Assembly: GCA_021208645.1 (NCBI GenBank)
Contig: JAJOJL010000040.1
Coordinates: forward strand, 1-64,000
Length of the DNA: 64,000 nucleotides
Reading direction: 5' to 3'
Origin: Bacillus sp. (in: firmicutes)
GTDB lineage: Bacteria; Bacillota; Bacilli; Bacillales; Salisediminibacteriaceae
This document shows, in pieces, positions 35,306 through 44,686 of this stretch. Within the stretch, counting starts at the first letter, position 1; each line of letters begins with the position of its first letter. The position numbers were made by a program, and so were the translations under genes. The notes under the pieces were generated by a model, which searched no databases, had not been told where the DNA came from, and saw only the letters and a program-made list of their open reading frames with translations.

Positions 35306-35872
35306 ATGATGAAAAAAGTTTGCATTTTTTGTGGTTCTAGCTTCGGAAACAATGAGATTTATAAAGAAGAAGCGTATAAGCTAGGAAGGTTTCTTGGAGA
35401 AAACAAACTGGATTTAATTTACGGCGGAGGTAACGTCGGCTTGATGGGGATATTATCAAAAACAGCCATTGAGCATGGCAGCAACGTGACTGGCGTCATT
35501 CCCCAAAAAATCTATGATCAGGTGGAGCATATTGAGTTAAGTGATTTGCATATTGTTGAAACAATGCATGAGCGAAAAAGCAAAATGTATGAGTTAGCTG
35601 ACGGGTTTATCTCCCTGCCTGGTGGAATTGGTACCTTGGAAGAGATCGCAGAAATTCTCACTTGGCAGCAAATCGGTTATCACCATAAACCAATAGGTAT
35701 TCTAAATATTAATAATTTCTATAACCCATTCCGGGATATGCTTCTCCATATGGAACGGGAAGGGTTTTTAAGACGGGAATTTTTTGACACGTTAATTGTG
35801 CAAGATAACGTCCCTGCACTGTTAGAGAAAATGAACATATTCCAACCAACTCTTCGTAGCAAATGGGATTAG
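35306..35872 (+). CDS. LOG-family protein (putative nucleoside-monophosphate phosphoribohydrolase)
   Basis: This 188-residue protein belongs to the LOG/YvdD family, which cleaves the N-glycosidic bond of cytokinin or other nucleoside 5'-monophosphates. The two motifs are GGGNVGLMG (residue ~45) and PGGIGTLEE (residue ~110). Full length. Start ATG at 35306 (35309 also possible) with GAAGG upstream. Physiological substrate in Bacillaceae is not settled. Followed by a strong terminator. Confidence 0.93.
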   Translation: MMKKVCIFCGSSFGNNEIYKEEAYKLGRFLGENKLDLIYGGGNVGLMGILSKTAIEHGSNVTGVIPQKIYDQVEHIELSDLHIVETMHERKSKMYELADGFISLPGGIGTLEEIAEILTWQQIGYHHKPIGILNINNFYNPFRDMLLHMEREGFLRREFFDTLIVQDNVPALLEKMNIFQPTLRSKWD

Positions 35873-35889
35873 TTTTTCAATAATCAAAA

Positions 35890-35931
35890 TAACAGGGTCA
35901 CCAAAACGAATACACGGTGACCCTGTTTTAT
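35890..35931. terminator. Bidirectional terminator between LOG gene and arsA
   Basis: AACAGGGTCACC (35891-35902) pairs with GGTGACCCTGTT, T-rich on the plus strand. It ends convergently transcribed genes. Confidence 0.8.
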
Positions 35932-37707
35932 TTACCTCCCGTTCAGAATGCGTCCCAATCCTTCAACTCCTATTACATCTTCTGTAATCCACGGTATCAA
36001 GGCGACATTTTTCTCCTTTTCACTGACAACATATTTTATCCAGTTTGTCTCCCCTTCACCTCTCGCCTGTAGTAATGGATCCTGTGTAGAGGAGGCAAAG
36101 AAACTTTGATTTATTACCCACCAACTTGAGTCGATCCCTGCCCTTACCAAATCCTCTTCTAACCGCGCCGCTTCCAGTACAGGAGTAGCTTCTGGTAAAG
36201 TCACAATTACAACATCTGTTTCCTCCCTATTTCTAAGGCGTGGCAACAATTTTTTTACAGAAGAAGGAATGTCTCCAGTTGACCGTTCGATTTCAGAAAA
36301 ATATGATTGGGAAGCATCTAATAGAAGTAATGTATGACCCGTTGGAGCCGTATCAATGACGACGAACTCATGGTCTGACCTTTCCACCACCTGTGCAAAA
36401 GCCCTAAAAACAGCAATCTCTTCCGTACAGGGAGACATTAAATCCTCTTCTAAATAAGCGAGGGCTTCTTCATCTAATGACTCTTCTCCCTTAGCCAACA
36501 CCTCTGTCCGATACTTAGCCACTTCTTCTTCGGGATCTATTCTGCTCATGGTCAGGAACTCTCCCAACTTGTCACCTCGCAAAACATGAGTTAAATGGGC
36601 TGCAGGGTCTGTTGTTGTTAAGTGGACCTTCTTACCTTTACTAGCAAGGCCAATGGCGATAGTAGCAGCAATAGTTGTTTTACCGACACCACCCTTTCCC
36701 ATGGTCATAACAACGCCGTTCGTTTTTTCTCCCAATCTATCTACGAGTACATGTAAGCTAGAAAAATCCCTAACCTTTTCTGCATCTGATCCTCTTCTTT
36801 TGTTATCAAACCTTTCCAACTTCATAAAATTCCTTAAGGATTCTACCCCCGTTAACACATAGGAGATATATGGAAACTGATAGATCGGTATTTCAGTCAG
36901 ATGTTCATCAATACTTCCCATTGCATCCCTTTGTTTATTATGAAAAGCTTGTGCCACAAGGTCATGCTCATTCACAGGCTCAAAAACACCGTTCATGACA
37001 AGTACTTGATTGGTTATTCCTAGCTCCAACAACTCCTTCGATGCCCTAGTACTTTCTGTGAGAGAAGAAGGATCTGGCCGAGTGACAAGGACCATGGTTG
37101 TTACTTCAGGATTCCCTAAGGCGTCGACAGTTTTACTATAAAGGGATTTCTTCTCGCCTAGTCCTGACAATGGACCTAAACACGAGGCACCATGGGTACT
37201 TTCTTCAATGAACCCTGACCATGCTGTCGGCAGTTGAAGTAAACGTAATGTATGTCCCGTTGGAGCCGTGTCAAAGATAATATGATCATACTCCGATACA
37301 TCGCTTTTCGTTAATAACGTCGCAAATTCATCAAAAGCAGCTATCTCGACTGTACATGCACCAGATAGCTGTTCCTCCATTTGTGCAACAACAGCTTGGG
37401 GCAGTTTCTCTCGATAAGGTCCTACTATTTTTTCCCGATAGGTTGCGGCGGCTGCTACTGGATCCAGATTTACCGCTGATAAATTCGGTACGAATGGAAC
37501 TTTTCGAATTACAGCGTCTATGTCCATTTCAAACACATCTTGCAAATTAGATGCTGGGTCTGTACTTACAATGAGAACCTGTTTCCCCATTTCCCCTAAT
37601 GCTACTGCTGTAGCGGCGGCGATGGAGGTTTTACCAACACCGCCCTTTCCTGTGAAAAAAATATACGGGGTTCTTATTACTTGATTAACTTCAAATGCTG
37701 GATACAT
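35932..37707 (-). CDS. arsA: Arsenical pump-driving ATPase ArsA
   Basis: This ~591-residue ATPase has two homologous halves, each with a P-loop (FTGKGGVGKTS near residue 20; GKGGVGKTT near residue 335) and a DTAPTGHT signature. The three metalloid-binding Cys of ArsA are visible (GACTVEI, SCLGPLS, SPCTEEI). The ATG at 37707 has AAGAAGGTG upstream; upstream in-frame codons overlap arsD. It energises arsenite efflux through the membrane pump encoded in the operon. Last gene of the operon. Confidence 0.95.
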   Translation of the reverse strand: MYPAFEVNQVIRTPYIFFTGKGGVGKTSIAAATAVALGEMGKQVLIVSTDPASNLQDVFEMDIDAVIRKVPFVPNLSAVNLDPVAAAATYREKIVGPYREKLPQAVVAQMEEQLSGACTVEIAAFDEFATLLTKSDVSEYDHIIFDTAPTGHTLRLLQLPTAWSGFIEESTHGASCLGPLSGLGEKKSLYSKTVDALGNPEVTTMVLVTRPDPSSLTESTRASKELLELGITNQVLVMNGVFEPVNEHDLVAQAFHNKQRDAMGSIDEHLTEIPIYQFPYISYVLTGVESLRNFMKLERFDNKRRGSDAEKVRDFSSLHVLVDRLGEKTNGVVMTMGKGGVGKTTIAATIAIGLASKGKKVHLTTTDPAAHLTHVLRGDKLGEFLTMSRIDPEEEVAKYRTEVLAKGEESLDEEALAYLEEDLMSPCTEEIAVFRAFAQVVERSDHEFVVIDTAPTGHTLLLLDASQSYFSEIERSTGDIPSSVKKLLPRLRNREETDVVIVTLPEATPVLEAARLEEDLVRAGIDSSWWVINQSFFASSTQDPLLQARGEGETNWIKYVVSEKEKNVALIPWITEDVIGVEGLGRILNGR

Positions 37708-37724
37708 TTTTTGCACCTTCTTCT

Positions 37725-38081
37725 TTAAAGCAGGGAAATGTTCTTCCCCTTTTTTGGTTTTTTCTCTAATTCCGCCGCGTCTAGTCCTGTCCACTCAGCA
37801 AATTTTTCGTTCAATGGATAGCTGCCAACACTTTCTACTTTTCCATCTACCATTACTAACGGAAGGGCATCGGTTCCTTTTTCCTCTAAGAGTTGCTGAA
37901 CTGTCGTATTTTCTACGAATGCATGCGGTTCACTGGCAAGGTTAAAACGTTTAATATCCATCCCCTTTTTCTCTAGAAGAAATACTGTCGAGGCAACTCT
38001 CACCAATTCTGGGTCTACACTAGGGCCACACACACCTGTTGGACAGCATAATGCAGGATCATAAATTCGTATTTTCTTCAT
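37725..38081 (-). CDS. arsD: Arsenic metallochaperone ArsD
   Basis: This 118-residue chaperone hands arsenite to ArsA and weakly represses the operon. Vicinal Cys12-Cys13 and Cys18 (ALCCPTGVCG) are the metalloid site. The ATG at 38081 has AAAGGAGGGG upstream. It ends 17 bp before arsA, so the two are cotranslated. The C-terminus is Lys-rich (KKPKKGKN). Typical of the arsD-arsA pair. Confidence 0.95.
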   Translation of the reverse strand: MKKIRIYDPALCCPTGVCGPSVDPELVRVASTVFLLEKKGMDIKRFNLASEPHAFVENTTVQQLLEEKGTDALPLVMVDGKVESVGSYPLNEKFAEWTGLDAAELEKKPKKGKNISLL

Positions 38082-38157
38082 AAATATATCTCCCCTCCTT
38101 TGAATTGGAAAAAGAGTCCCTCTATACTGAGGTCCTCCGCTTCCAATGAGTAGTGTA

Positions 38158-38577
38158 TTATTTACCAGTCTCCGCAAAAGTTTTAATTCTTTCTCCTATT
38201 TCATTGCGAACCCGTTGGAAAACAGCCCATTTTTCCTCTTCAGTACCCTCTGCTTTTGCAGGGTCATCGAAGCCCCAATGAACCCTTTCTTTATTTGGTG
38301 GTGTTGCTGGACAAACGTCATTTGCATGGCCACACAAAGTCACGACCAAATCTGCCTTTTCTAGAATGGATTTATCAATTGTGTCCGATGTTTGGTCAGT
38401 TATATCGATCCCTACCTCTTCCATTGCTTTTACAGCCTTTGGGTTAACGCCGTGGGCTTCGATTCCCGCTGAATACACATTGTATTTAGCACCTAAGTAT
38501 TTTTTCCCCCACGCTTCTGCCATTTGGCTTCGGCAGGAATTACCTGTACATAAGAAATAAATAATTGGTTTGGTCAT
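38158..38577 (-). CDS. arsC: Thioredoxin-coupled arsenate reductase ArsC
   Basis: This 139-residue enzyme reduces arsenate to arsenite. It belongs to the low-molecular-weight phosphatase-like class. Catalytic Cys10 and Cys15 lie in the P-loop LCTGNSCRS, and redox Cys82 and Cys89 follow (LCGHANDVC). The S. aureus/Bacillus type uses thioredoxin. ATG at 38577. It lies between acr3 and arsD in the ars operon. Confidence 0.96.
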   Translation of the reverse strand: MTKPIIYFLCTGNSCRSQMAEAWGKKYLGAKYNVYSAGIEAHGVNPKAVKAMEEVGIDITDQTSDTIDKSILEKADLVVTLCGHANDVCPATPPNKERVHWGFDDPAKAEGTEEEKWAVFQRVRNEIGERIKTFAETGK

Positions 38578-38608
38578 GGTTGAAAACTCCTTTTTTTGAT
38601 TTAAGTCG

Positions 38609-39683
38609 CTATGCTTCTTTTGGAAACCAGTGTTTTGTTTTGTTGGCTATGCGTACTAAGTAAAGCATTAATGGAACTTCTACGAGTACCCCTACCACGG
38701 TCACTAATGCAGCTGCAGAATCAATACCGAAGAGGGCAATGGCTACCGCTACTGCTAGTTCGAAGAAATTACTTGTTCCAATCATGGCAGCTGGTGCCGC
38801 AATACTATGCTTGATTTTCCACCATTTTGCCCAAAAATACGCAACGACAAAGATGAAAAAGGTTTGAATAATTAACGGAACTGAAATCAAGCCAATATGG
38901 AATGGGTTATTGATGATGACATCTCCTTGGAATGAGAACAAAATAACCAAAGTCAATAAAAAGGCCAATGATAGTAAATTTGCCAGCCTTCTTTAGATAA
39001 ACATTCTCAAACCAATCTAATCCTTTATATTTAACTAGCATCACCCGGGATAAATAACCGGCAGCTAACGGTATAACAATAAATAAGAACACGGATAAAA
39101 ACACTGTCTCTAACGGAATAACAAAATTGTTAATTCTTAAAAGCAATGCAACAATGGGACCGTAGGCAAAAATAAGAATAATGTCATTGACAGATACTTG
39201 TACTAAAGTATAGCCTGCATCCCCTTTTGTTAAATAGCTCCATACAAACACCATTGCCGTACAAGGCGCTGCTCCTAACAATACGGCTCCCGCAATATAA
39301 TCATTTGCTAAGCTTTCAGGAATAAACGGACTGAAAATAACTTTATAAAATACCCAGGCAAAGAAAAACATCGTAAAAGGTTTTATCAGCCAGTTTACAA
39401 CGAGAGTTACGACAAGACCCTTTGGCTGTTTTCCAGCGTTAACGATGCTGGAAAAATCGACCTTGGCCATCATCGGATAGATCATTAGCCAAATTAAAAT
39501 AGCAACTGGGATGGATACATTGTAGTATTCGAATTGACTCAACGTGTTCGGTACTGCCGGAAGCCATTGTCCAACGGCAATACCAACAATAATACAAAGG
39601 GCAACCCAAATGGTTAAATAGCGTTCGAAAAAACTTAAGCCCTGACCTTTTCCTTCATCTACTTCCTTATTCAAATCCTTCAC
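38609..39683 (-). pseudogene. acr3: Arsenite efflux transporter Acr3 (ArsB type), one frameshift
   Basis: This membrane arsenite extruder of the Acr3 (BASS-like) family has ten helices. The conserved Cys-containing helix GAAPCTAMVFVWSYL is intact. The frame breaks in a run of five T around 38957-38961 (…KFTIIG); removing one base gives [15 protein letters not shown] and a full C-terminus, ~357 residues, the family length. The ATG at 39683 lies 9 bp after arsR. It works with ArsA in this operon. The indel is probably an error. Confidence 0.92.
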
Positions 39684-39692
39684 CTTCCTCCA

Positions 39693-40022
39693 TTAGTTAC
39701 AACAAATCCGTAACCCTTTTTGTTCTAGCTCCTTAATTTTTCCCTGTTGATCCGGTAGATGGTTCACTACCGATAACACAAGTGGATAGGCTTCTGCGTC
39801 TTTATTTAGACGATAAAAGATCCATTGCCCTTGACGTCGTTCTTTGATTAAGTTTGCTGTCTTTAACTTGCCAATATGCTGACTGATGGATGGTTGACTC
39901 ATCTGTAAAATTTCAACTAACTCGCAAACACAGCATTCATGTTTTGCCAATAAAGCTACTATTGTCAACCTTGTTTTATCACCTAACAGCTTAAAAACCT
40001 TTGCTCCTTCATCCAGTGTCAC
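39693..40022 (-). CDS. arsR: Arsenic-responsive repressor ArsR
   Basis: This 109-residue winged-helix repressor releases DNA on binding As(III). Its metal site is Cys30, Cys31 and Cys33 in HECCVCEL, and the recognition helix is MSQPSISQHIGKLK. The GTG at 40022 is chosen because AGGAG lies 5 bp upstream; the open frame extends further but lacks another site. First gene of the arsR-acr3-arsC-arsD-arsA operon. A palindrome upstream is the likely operator. Confidence 0.92.
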   Translation of the reverse strand: MTLDEGAKVFKLLGDKTRLTIVALLAKHECCVCELVEILQMSQPSISQHIGKLKTANLIKERRQGQWIFYRLNKDAEAYPLVLSVVNHLPDQQGKIKELEQKGLRICCN

Positions 40023-40056
40023 TTTCACTCCTACCACCTCTTTTCTCTTCCACACC

Positions 40057-40082
40057 ATTATATAAGCATATAATTATATAAT
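40057..40082. promoter_or_regulatory. Candidate ArsR operator
   Basis: ATTATATAA (40057-40065) and TTATATAAT (40074-40082) form a perfect 9-bp inverted repeat with an 8-bp spacer, 35 bp upstream of arsR. It overlaps AT-rich promoter-like sequence. Confidence 0.6.
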
Positions 40083-40134
40083 CAATTACATATACTAGAG
40101 TTAACAAATTCTTAATATTTGGTACTAAATACAG

Positions 40135-40158
40135 CCACCATCCAATTGGATGATGGCC
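40135..40158 (-). terminator. Hairpin after yteA
   Basis: GCCACCATCC and GGATGATGGC pair around AATT (one G-T pair). T-run is poor, so termination efficiency is doubtful. Confidence 0.4.
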
Positions 40159-40163
40159 AGTCC

Positions 40164-40892
40164 TTAATCATAATTCTGTTCACTATTATATTCCATCGTA
40201 TTTGTAACATCGTTTTCGTCCAGATAATTCTCATAGTCCCGGTGATATACACTTATTCCAGAAAAGCTACCATCAATATTTGCCGTTGCAATATTTTCAA
40301 CCTCTTCCACATATCCTACTGGCTCCCGCGATTCCACAAACATATTGTTGTAATCTTTTTCAGTATTATAAAAATCAGAAGGTGATTCCGAGCTCCCATA
40401 AACACTTACTGCCTGCCAAGCATCCTCTGCGTCAAAAAATGTCTCATTTCGAGGACTTTCATCATATTCAAATTCACCGAAGGCAGGAGCTAAAATATCC
40501 TCCTCCACCGGTCGGTTATCCGATACTTCATTTTTTTCTGTGTGTTTTATACATCTTTTCGTTTCTGGGACTACCTCTAGCCTTTCATAGGGAATATCTT
40601 CCCCACAAACTTCACATTGACCATAGGTACCCTCATCTATCGCTTTCAGCGCTGCATCTGTCTCCTCAATTAATTGCTCAGAATGCTCATTTAGTGCCAA
40701 GTCCTTCTCCCGTTCATAAAGTTCCGTTCCTAAATCGCCAGGATGATTATCATAGCCGGAAAGTTCACTCATGGATTCCTTTACAAGTTCAAAGTCCATC
40801 CCGTAATGTTGGCCATCTAGTCGCTTTTCCGTTTCATTCTTCTGTTCCATTAACATTTCCTTGAGCTTATTTATTTGATCATTTGTAAGCAA
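40164..40892 (-). CDS. yteA: YteA-like TraR/DksA zinc-finger protein
   Basis: This 242-residue protein has an N-terminal helical region, a TraR/DksA-type C4 zinc finger (CEVCGEDIPYERLEVVPE and CIKH, about residues 94-118) and an acidic C-terminal half with no clear fold. This matches YteA of Bacillus, found in sporulating species and of uncertain function; DksA/TraR proteins bind RNA polymerase. ATG at 40892. Spore-coat genes are near. Confidence 0.88.
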   Translation of the reverse strand: MLTNDQINKLKEMLMEQKNETEKRLDGQHYGMDFELVKESMSELSGYDNHPGDLGTELYEREKDLALNEHSEQLIEETDAALKAIDEGTYGQCEVCGEDIPYERLEVVPETKRCIKHTEKNEVSDNRPVEEDILAPAFGEFEYDESPRNETFFDAEDAWQAVSVYGSSESPSDFYNTEKDYNNMFVESREPVGYVEEVENIATANIDGSFSGISVYHRDYENYLDENDVTNTMEYNSEQNYD

Positions 40893-41011
40893 TGTTGCAC
40901 CTCCAAAATAAAATTTTTCGGTACAAACTTAGTTTGCCTCCATATTGGATCAATTCACTACTAATATTTTGGCAGTACTCTTGCAGATTTAGGAAAAGGT
41001 ATTACACCCAT

Positions 41012-41245
41012 CTAAATGGAGTTATTTTCATTTTGCTGTCTTAGTTCATCTTGAGCCAAGTCACGATTTGCTTCTTCTAAATTTTTGTGTTGATCTACTG
41101 AATCTCCTGGATAATATTGATTTGTTTTTAAAGGATTGATGGAGCTTAAGTTTGTATGAATTGTAATTTCTTCATCCTCTGGGGCATTAGTTAACGTAAC
41201 ATTATCCGCTGCATAATTTTTTGTTAGTCTTTTCTTGTCGGCCAT
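41012..41245 (-). CDS. Small hypothetical protein
   Basis: The ATG at 41245 is chosen because AGGAG lies 8 bp upstream (MADKKRLTKNY). The 77-residue product is hydrophilic and Asn/Gln-rich with no membrane segment. Such small proteins often accumulate in spores, and the surrounding genes (yteA, CotF-like) suit that idea, but no motif supports it. Unknown function. Confidence 0.6.
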   Translation of the reverse strand: MADKKRLTKNYAADNVTLTNAPEDEEITIHTNLSSINPLKTNQYYPGDSVDQHKNLEEANRDLAQDELRQQNENNSI

Positions 41246-41325
41246 ATTCATATCTCCTATCATAAATGGTTTTTTGATTTGTCTGTTTTTCAAATTCTGA
41301 CCAAGCTTCTAAAGCCAGTTATTTC

Positions 41326-41709
41326 TTATGCTTCCTTTTGAATATACTCGGCATCATAGCTGTTTTCCCCTGCGTGTACAACCAATAACGTATCAGCATA
41401 GCCCACCAACCGGTTTACTAACTCATCAGCAATGGCATATACAAGGGGGTGAAGCTTCGGTTCCCATAACTTGGAATCAGAAAAGATTATTGTCGTATTA
41501 ATGAATACATCCCGATTTCCTTGTAGTTCATAATGAATGATCACCTTACCTGCAGCACCACCTGTTTTTGGATCCTCATAATCCGGTAAAAAAACATACC
41601 ATTCCTCAGCAGTGGCAGACCGGAAATTCTTAGTGAAGGTCATCTGGGATATCTGGCTGTTTATCAGATTTTGTAATACAGGGTTTTTAATGTCATTTAT
41701 TTTGTCCAT
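41326..41709 (-). CDS. Hypothetical protein
   Basis: The ATG at 41709 (MDKINDIKNPVLQ) is chosen because GAGG lies 8 bp upstream; the longer frame to 41871 is implausible. The 127-residue product has no signal or membrane segment. Conserved-looking motifs are FRSATAEEWYVFLPDY and WEPKLHPLVYAIADELVN. No family recognised. Confidence 0.6.
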   Translation of the reverse strand: MDKINDIKNPVLQNLINSQISQMTFTKNFRSATAEEWYVFLPDYEDPKTGGAAGKVIIHYELQGNRDVFINTTIIFSDSKLWEPKLHPLVYAIADELVNRLVGYADTLLVVHAGENSYDAEYIQKEA

Positions 41710-41842
41710 CTTACTTACCTCATTCGATAATGGTGTTTTTGATAACAGCATAAAGACAAGTTCATATATATATTTTTGGAAAAATAAATATAAATCATCC
41801 AACCTAAATAATGGAGATAATATGAGCTCCAAACTTCTATAT

Positions 41843-41935
41843 TGACACGTCAACACTCTTCCCACGCTCACCTGTCACTTCCTTCACCCGCTACTGACAC
41901 GTCAATACTTTTTCACAGGCATACCAGCATTTTGA
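41843..41935. repeat. Two ~52-bp direct repeats with TGACACGTCA palindrome
   Basis: TGACACGTCA occurs at 41843 and 41895, each followed by similar sequence (AAYACTYTTYC), so the period is 52 bp. The ten-base core is palindromic. Same spacing as the other arrays, different sequence. Confidence 0.5.
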
Positions 41936-41983
41936 GTTAAAAAAGGCCATCTCCATAGCAACGGAAACAGCCTTAAGCATATT

Positions 41984-42448
41984 TTATTTGAGGGCTTTTC
42001 TCGCCAGACTTACATCTCCAGCCAATAATTTTTCTAAATCGTATGCAGGGTATTTCCCTGTTTTCTCCATAAAATGAAACACTTTTGCATGCATATCAAT
42101 CGCCGAATTAAGCTGTTTCTTCAGTACTTTTCTTACACTCGGTGTTGCTGTTTCCGTTATGGCAATGGAATAATTACGAACTGCCGCTTTCCATACTGCC
42201 AGCAAGTCTCCTGCCAAGAACCCTTCTAACACAGCATCTCCCTCCGCCCGAGGCATGTCTGGGTAAAAACTAAGTAGTTCCATCAAATTAGTGGTCAGCC
42301 CTTGGATTGACTCCTGATAAAGTTTGTTCAATTCCTTATTGGATACTTCCGGAAGCGCCTTCTTTAATTTCAATAAAAAAATTGACTGAAATGCAACAAG
42401 TTCATGAATCTCTAAAGTTTCATGCCATGCTAAATGATCGTGAGCCAT
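41984..42448 (-). CDS. CotF-like spore coat protein
   Basis: This 154-residue helical protein matches the CotF/coat-F family, ferritin-like in fold. The N-terminus DHLAWHETLEIHELVAFQS is typical (metal-ligand-like His/Glu pattern). It is likely produced in the mother cell and incorporated into the coat. ATG at 42448. Monocistronic in the spore-protein region. Confidence 0.85.
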   Translation of the reverse strand: MAHDHLAWHETLEIHELVAFQSIFLLKLKKALPEVSNKELNKLYQESIQGLTTNLMELLSFYPDMPRAEGDAVLEGFLAGDLLAVWKAAVRNYSIAITETATPSVRKVLKKQLNSAIDMHAKVFHFMEKTGKYPAYDLEKLLAGDVSLARKALK

Positions 42449-42615
42449 TTATTCATCCCATCTCCCTTTTGTTTTTTACAAAATAGGGTATTCATCACAC
42501 CCTTGTTTAGGTGATAACTATTTAAAGAATTTTTCCAATTACTATGCCCATTAATAATTACTCCCTAGAAAAATAATACTAACTCTAGAGATTTTTCACT
42601 AAGGGTGTGAGCTAA

Positions 42616-43888
42616 GTGGCTGAAATTCCAATAAACTTAATCGGGCTATTCTTGTTGCTGATGGTTATGTCTGCCTTTTTTTCCTCTGCAGAAACAGCCT
42701 ATTCAAGTGCTAATCGGATTCGGGTCAAAACCATGAGTGATGATGGGAATAGTGGTGCGAAACGAACCTTACACATCCTGGACAATTTCGATCAAGCCCT
42801 TTCCACCATCTTAGTGGGAAATAACTTAGTGAACATTGCTGCGGCTACCATTTCTGCTCAAGTTTCCACTACGATTTGGGGGCCAAGTCTCGGCGTATTT
42901 ATCAGTACCTTTGTTGTGACCATCCTCGTTCTTATTTTTGGCGAAATACTGCCTAAATCGTATGCAAAAGAGTTTGCCGAAACCTTTTGTGCAAAGATTT
43001 CTGGGGTCCTTTGGTTTCTAATGAAAGCTCTATCACCCATTACATGGTCATTTATTCAATTAAAACGTTTTGTCTCCAAGCTCATTAAAAAAAGAGTCCG
43101 CTAATCCATCCGTTACGGAGGAAGAACTGAAAGTCCTTATTGACATTAGTGAAGAAGAAGGCGTTATTGATGAAAGTGAAAAGGAAATGGTACATCGCTC
43201 CCTTGAGTTTAACGATATTATCGTTGCAGAGATTTTTAAGCCAAGAACAGACATGGTAGCAGTTGATATAAATGATTCCATCGACAACATTAAAAATATT
43301 TTTATAAAGGAACGTTTTTCCCGTATACCTGTTTATGAAGGAAATATTGACAATATTGTTGGTATCCTGTCGGAGCGAGACTTTCTCACTTCCTACATCC
43401 AAAAATATGAGGAAATGGAAATAAAGTCCCTCCTGCGGCAGCCCGTGTTTGTGGTGGAATCTATGCGAGTCCATACTTTGCTTCCCCAACTACAAAAAAA
43501 CAAAGGGCATATGGCAATTGTCATTGATGAATACGGAGGTACTTCTGGACTGATTACATTAGAAGATATATTAGAAGAGATCGTCGGAGATATCTGGGAT
43601 GAGCATGATGAAGATATACATCTATTAAAAGAGATTGATCCATCAACTTTTATTTATCATGCAGACTATCCACTGGATGACTTTGTAAGGCACATGGGAG
43701 TAGAACTTCCCGATACGACGTACCACACCCTCGGTGGATGGCTGTCAGACGTATTTCAGCGTATTCCAGCCATTGGAGAAAGTGTTACTTACGAACACCT
43801 TGACCTGGAAATTCTCGAGAGTGAGCAGCGGAGGATTCGCTCCATAAAGGTCATTACATCTAAACCAGCATCTATCCACCAAGATTGA
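42616..43888 (+). pseudogene. CNNM/CorC-type membrane protein with CBS pair, one frameshift
   Basis: Hemolysin-C/CNNM family, implicated in Mg2+ efflux or metal handling. The GTG at 42616 has AAGGGTGTGA upstream. N-terminal helices (residues 5-130) are followed by a frame break in a run of seven A (43087-43093; …SKLIKK then ESANPSVTEEEL). One base fewer gives the CBS pair and the C-terminal CorC_HlyC domain (about 423 residues in total). The motif IDEYGGTSGLITLEDILEEI is intact. Homopolymer indel. Confidence 0.9.
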
Positions 43889-43973
43889 ACAGTATGTCAA
43901 AACAACATTTTTTAATTTAACCCCAGTCTCTGCTAGAATAAAGCTAAGAACTTTAAACTGTGAGGGGTTTACA

Positions 43974-44612
43974 TTGAATAAAATTACCAGTTTGGTTATC
44001 GTCGTTATTGCCCTAGTCGTTGTTGGCTATGTGATCATAGATCATTTTAATACAATGGAACAGGATGCAAACCAGCAACGGTTGGATGAATACTTAGCTA
44101 ATCAGGGTTTGGATCCCCGTGAAGAAGAGGAGTATGTGGAATCAGATGAATACGGGCCTTACAAAGGGATGATGGCACCTACCTTTTCCCTACCTTCCTG
44201 GGACGATTCCAAGGATATTTACTTAAGGGACTATGAAGGCAGTTTTGTGATTATTAATGCTTGGGCCTCCTGGTGTCCACCATGCAGGGATGAAATCCCT
44301 TATTTAATTGAATTCCACGAGAATTACTTAGATGATGAAAACGTACATGTTCTTGGTGTAAACATTACCACTACGGAGGCGAATGTTTCCAGTGCAGTAA
44401 CTTTTATTAACGACTTTAATATTTCTTACGACATTGTAATGGATCACGATGGCTTCGTGGAACGGAACTACCGTATTTTCAGCCTACCCATGACTTTTGT
44501 CGTGGATCCCGATGGTAGGATTGTCATTCGAAAGACTGGTTTTATGGACTATGATATGATTGTGGATATTTACGAGGAAGCAATGGAGATTTATGAAAAG
44601 ACTCCTTCATAA
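43974..44612 (+). CDS. ResA/TlpA-like membrane-anchored thioredoxin
   Basis: This 212-residue protein has an N-terminal membrane anchor (residues 5-24), an acidic linker and a thioredoxin fold (about residues 66-205) with the redox pair Cys101-x-x-Cys104 (SWCPPC). It faces outside and reduces disulfides, as ResA does in cytochrome maturation. The TTG at 43974 follows GAGGGG. Located after the CorC-type gene. Partner not evident. Confidence 0.88.
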   Translation: MNKITSLVIVVIALVVVGYVIIDHFNTMEQDANQQRLDEYLANQGLDPREEEEYVESDEYGPYKGMMAPTFSLPSWDDSKDIYLRDYEGSFVIINAWASWCPPCRDEIPYLIEFHENYLDDENVHVLGVNITTTEANVSSAVTFINDFNISYDIVMDHDGFVERNYRIFSLPMTFVVDPDGRIVIRKTGFMDYDMIVDIYEEAMEIYEKTPS

Positions 44613-44641
44613 TCTAATAAAATTTTTTAGTAACGGCTTCA

Positions 44642-44681
44642 AAGGCGCCTTAAAGGAATGATTTCCATTTAGGGCGCCTCT
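44642..44681. terminator. Bidirectional terminator
   Basis: AGGCGCC and GGCGCCT pair around a 20-nt interior that can also pair (TTAAA/TTTAG). It lies between convergent genes. Confidence 0.6.
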
Positions 44682-44686
44682 TGCAA

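Noticed and set aside
40280-40864. 194-codon plus-strand frame opposite yteA
   Set aside because: YteA has a recognisable zinc finger and start; the antisense frame has low-complexity His/Pro content and no start signal.
42616-43888. CorC-like gene considered as two separate genes
   Set aside because: The two halves are the N- and C-terminal parts of one family protein, joined by removing one A from a seven-base run.
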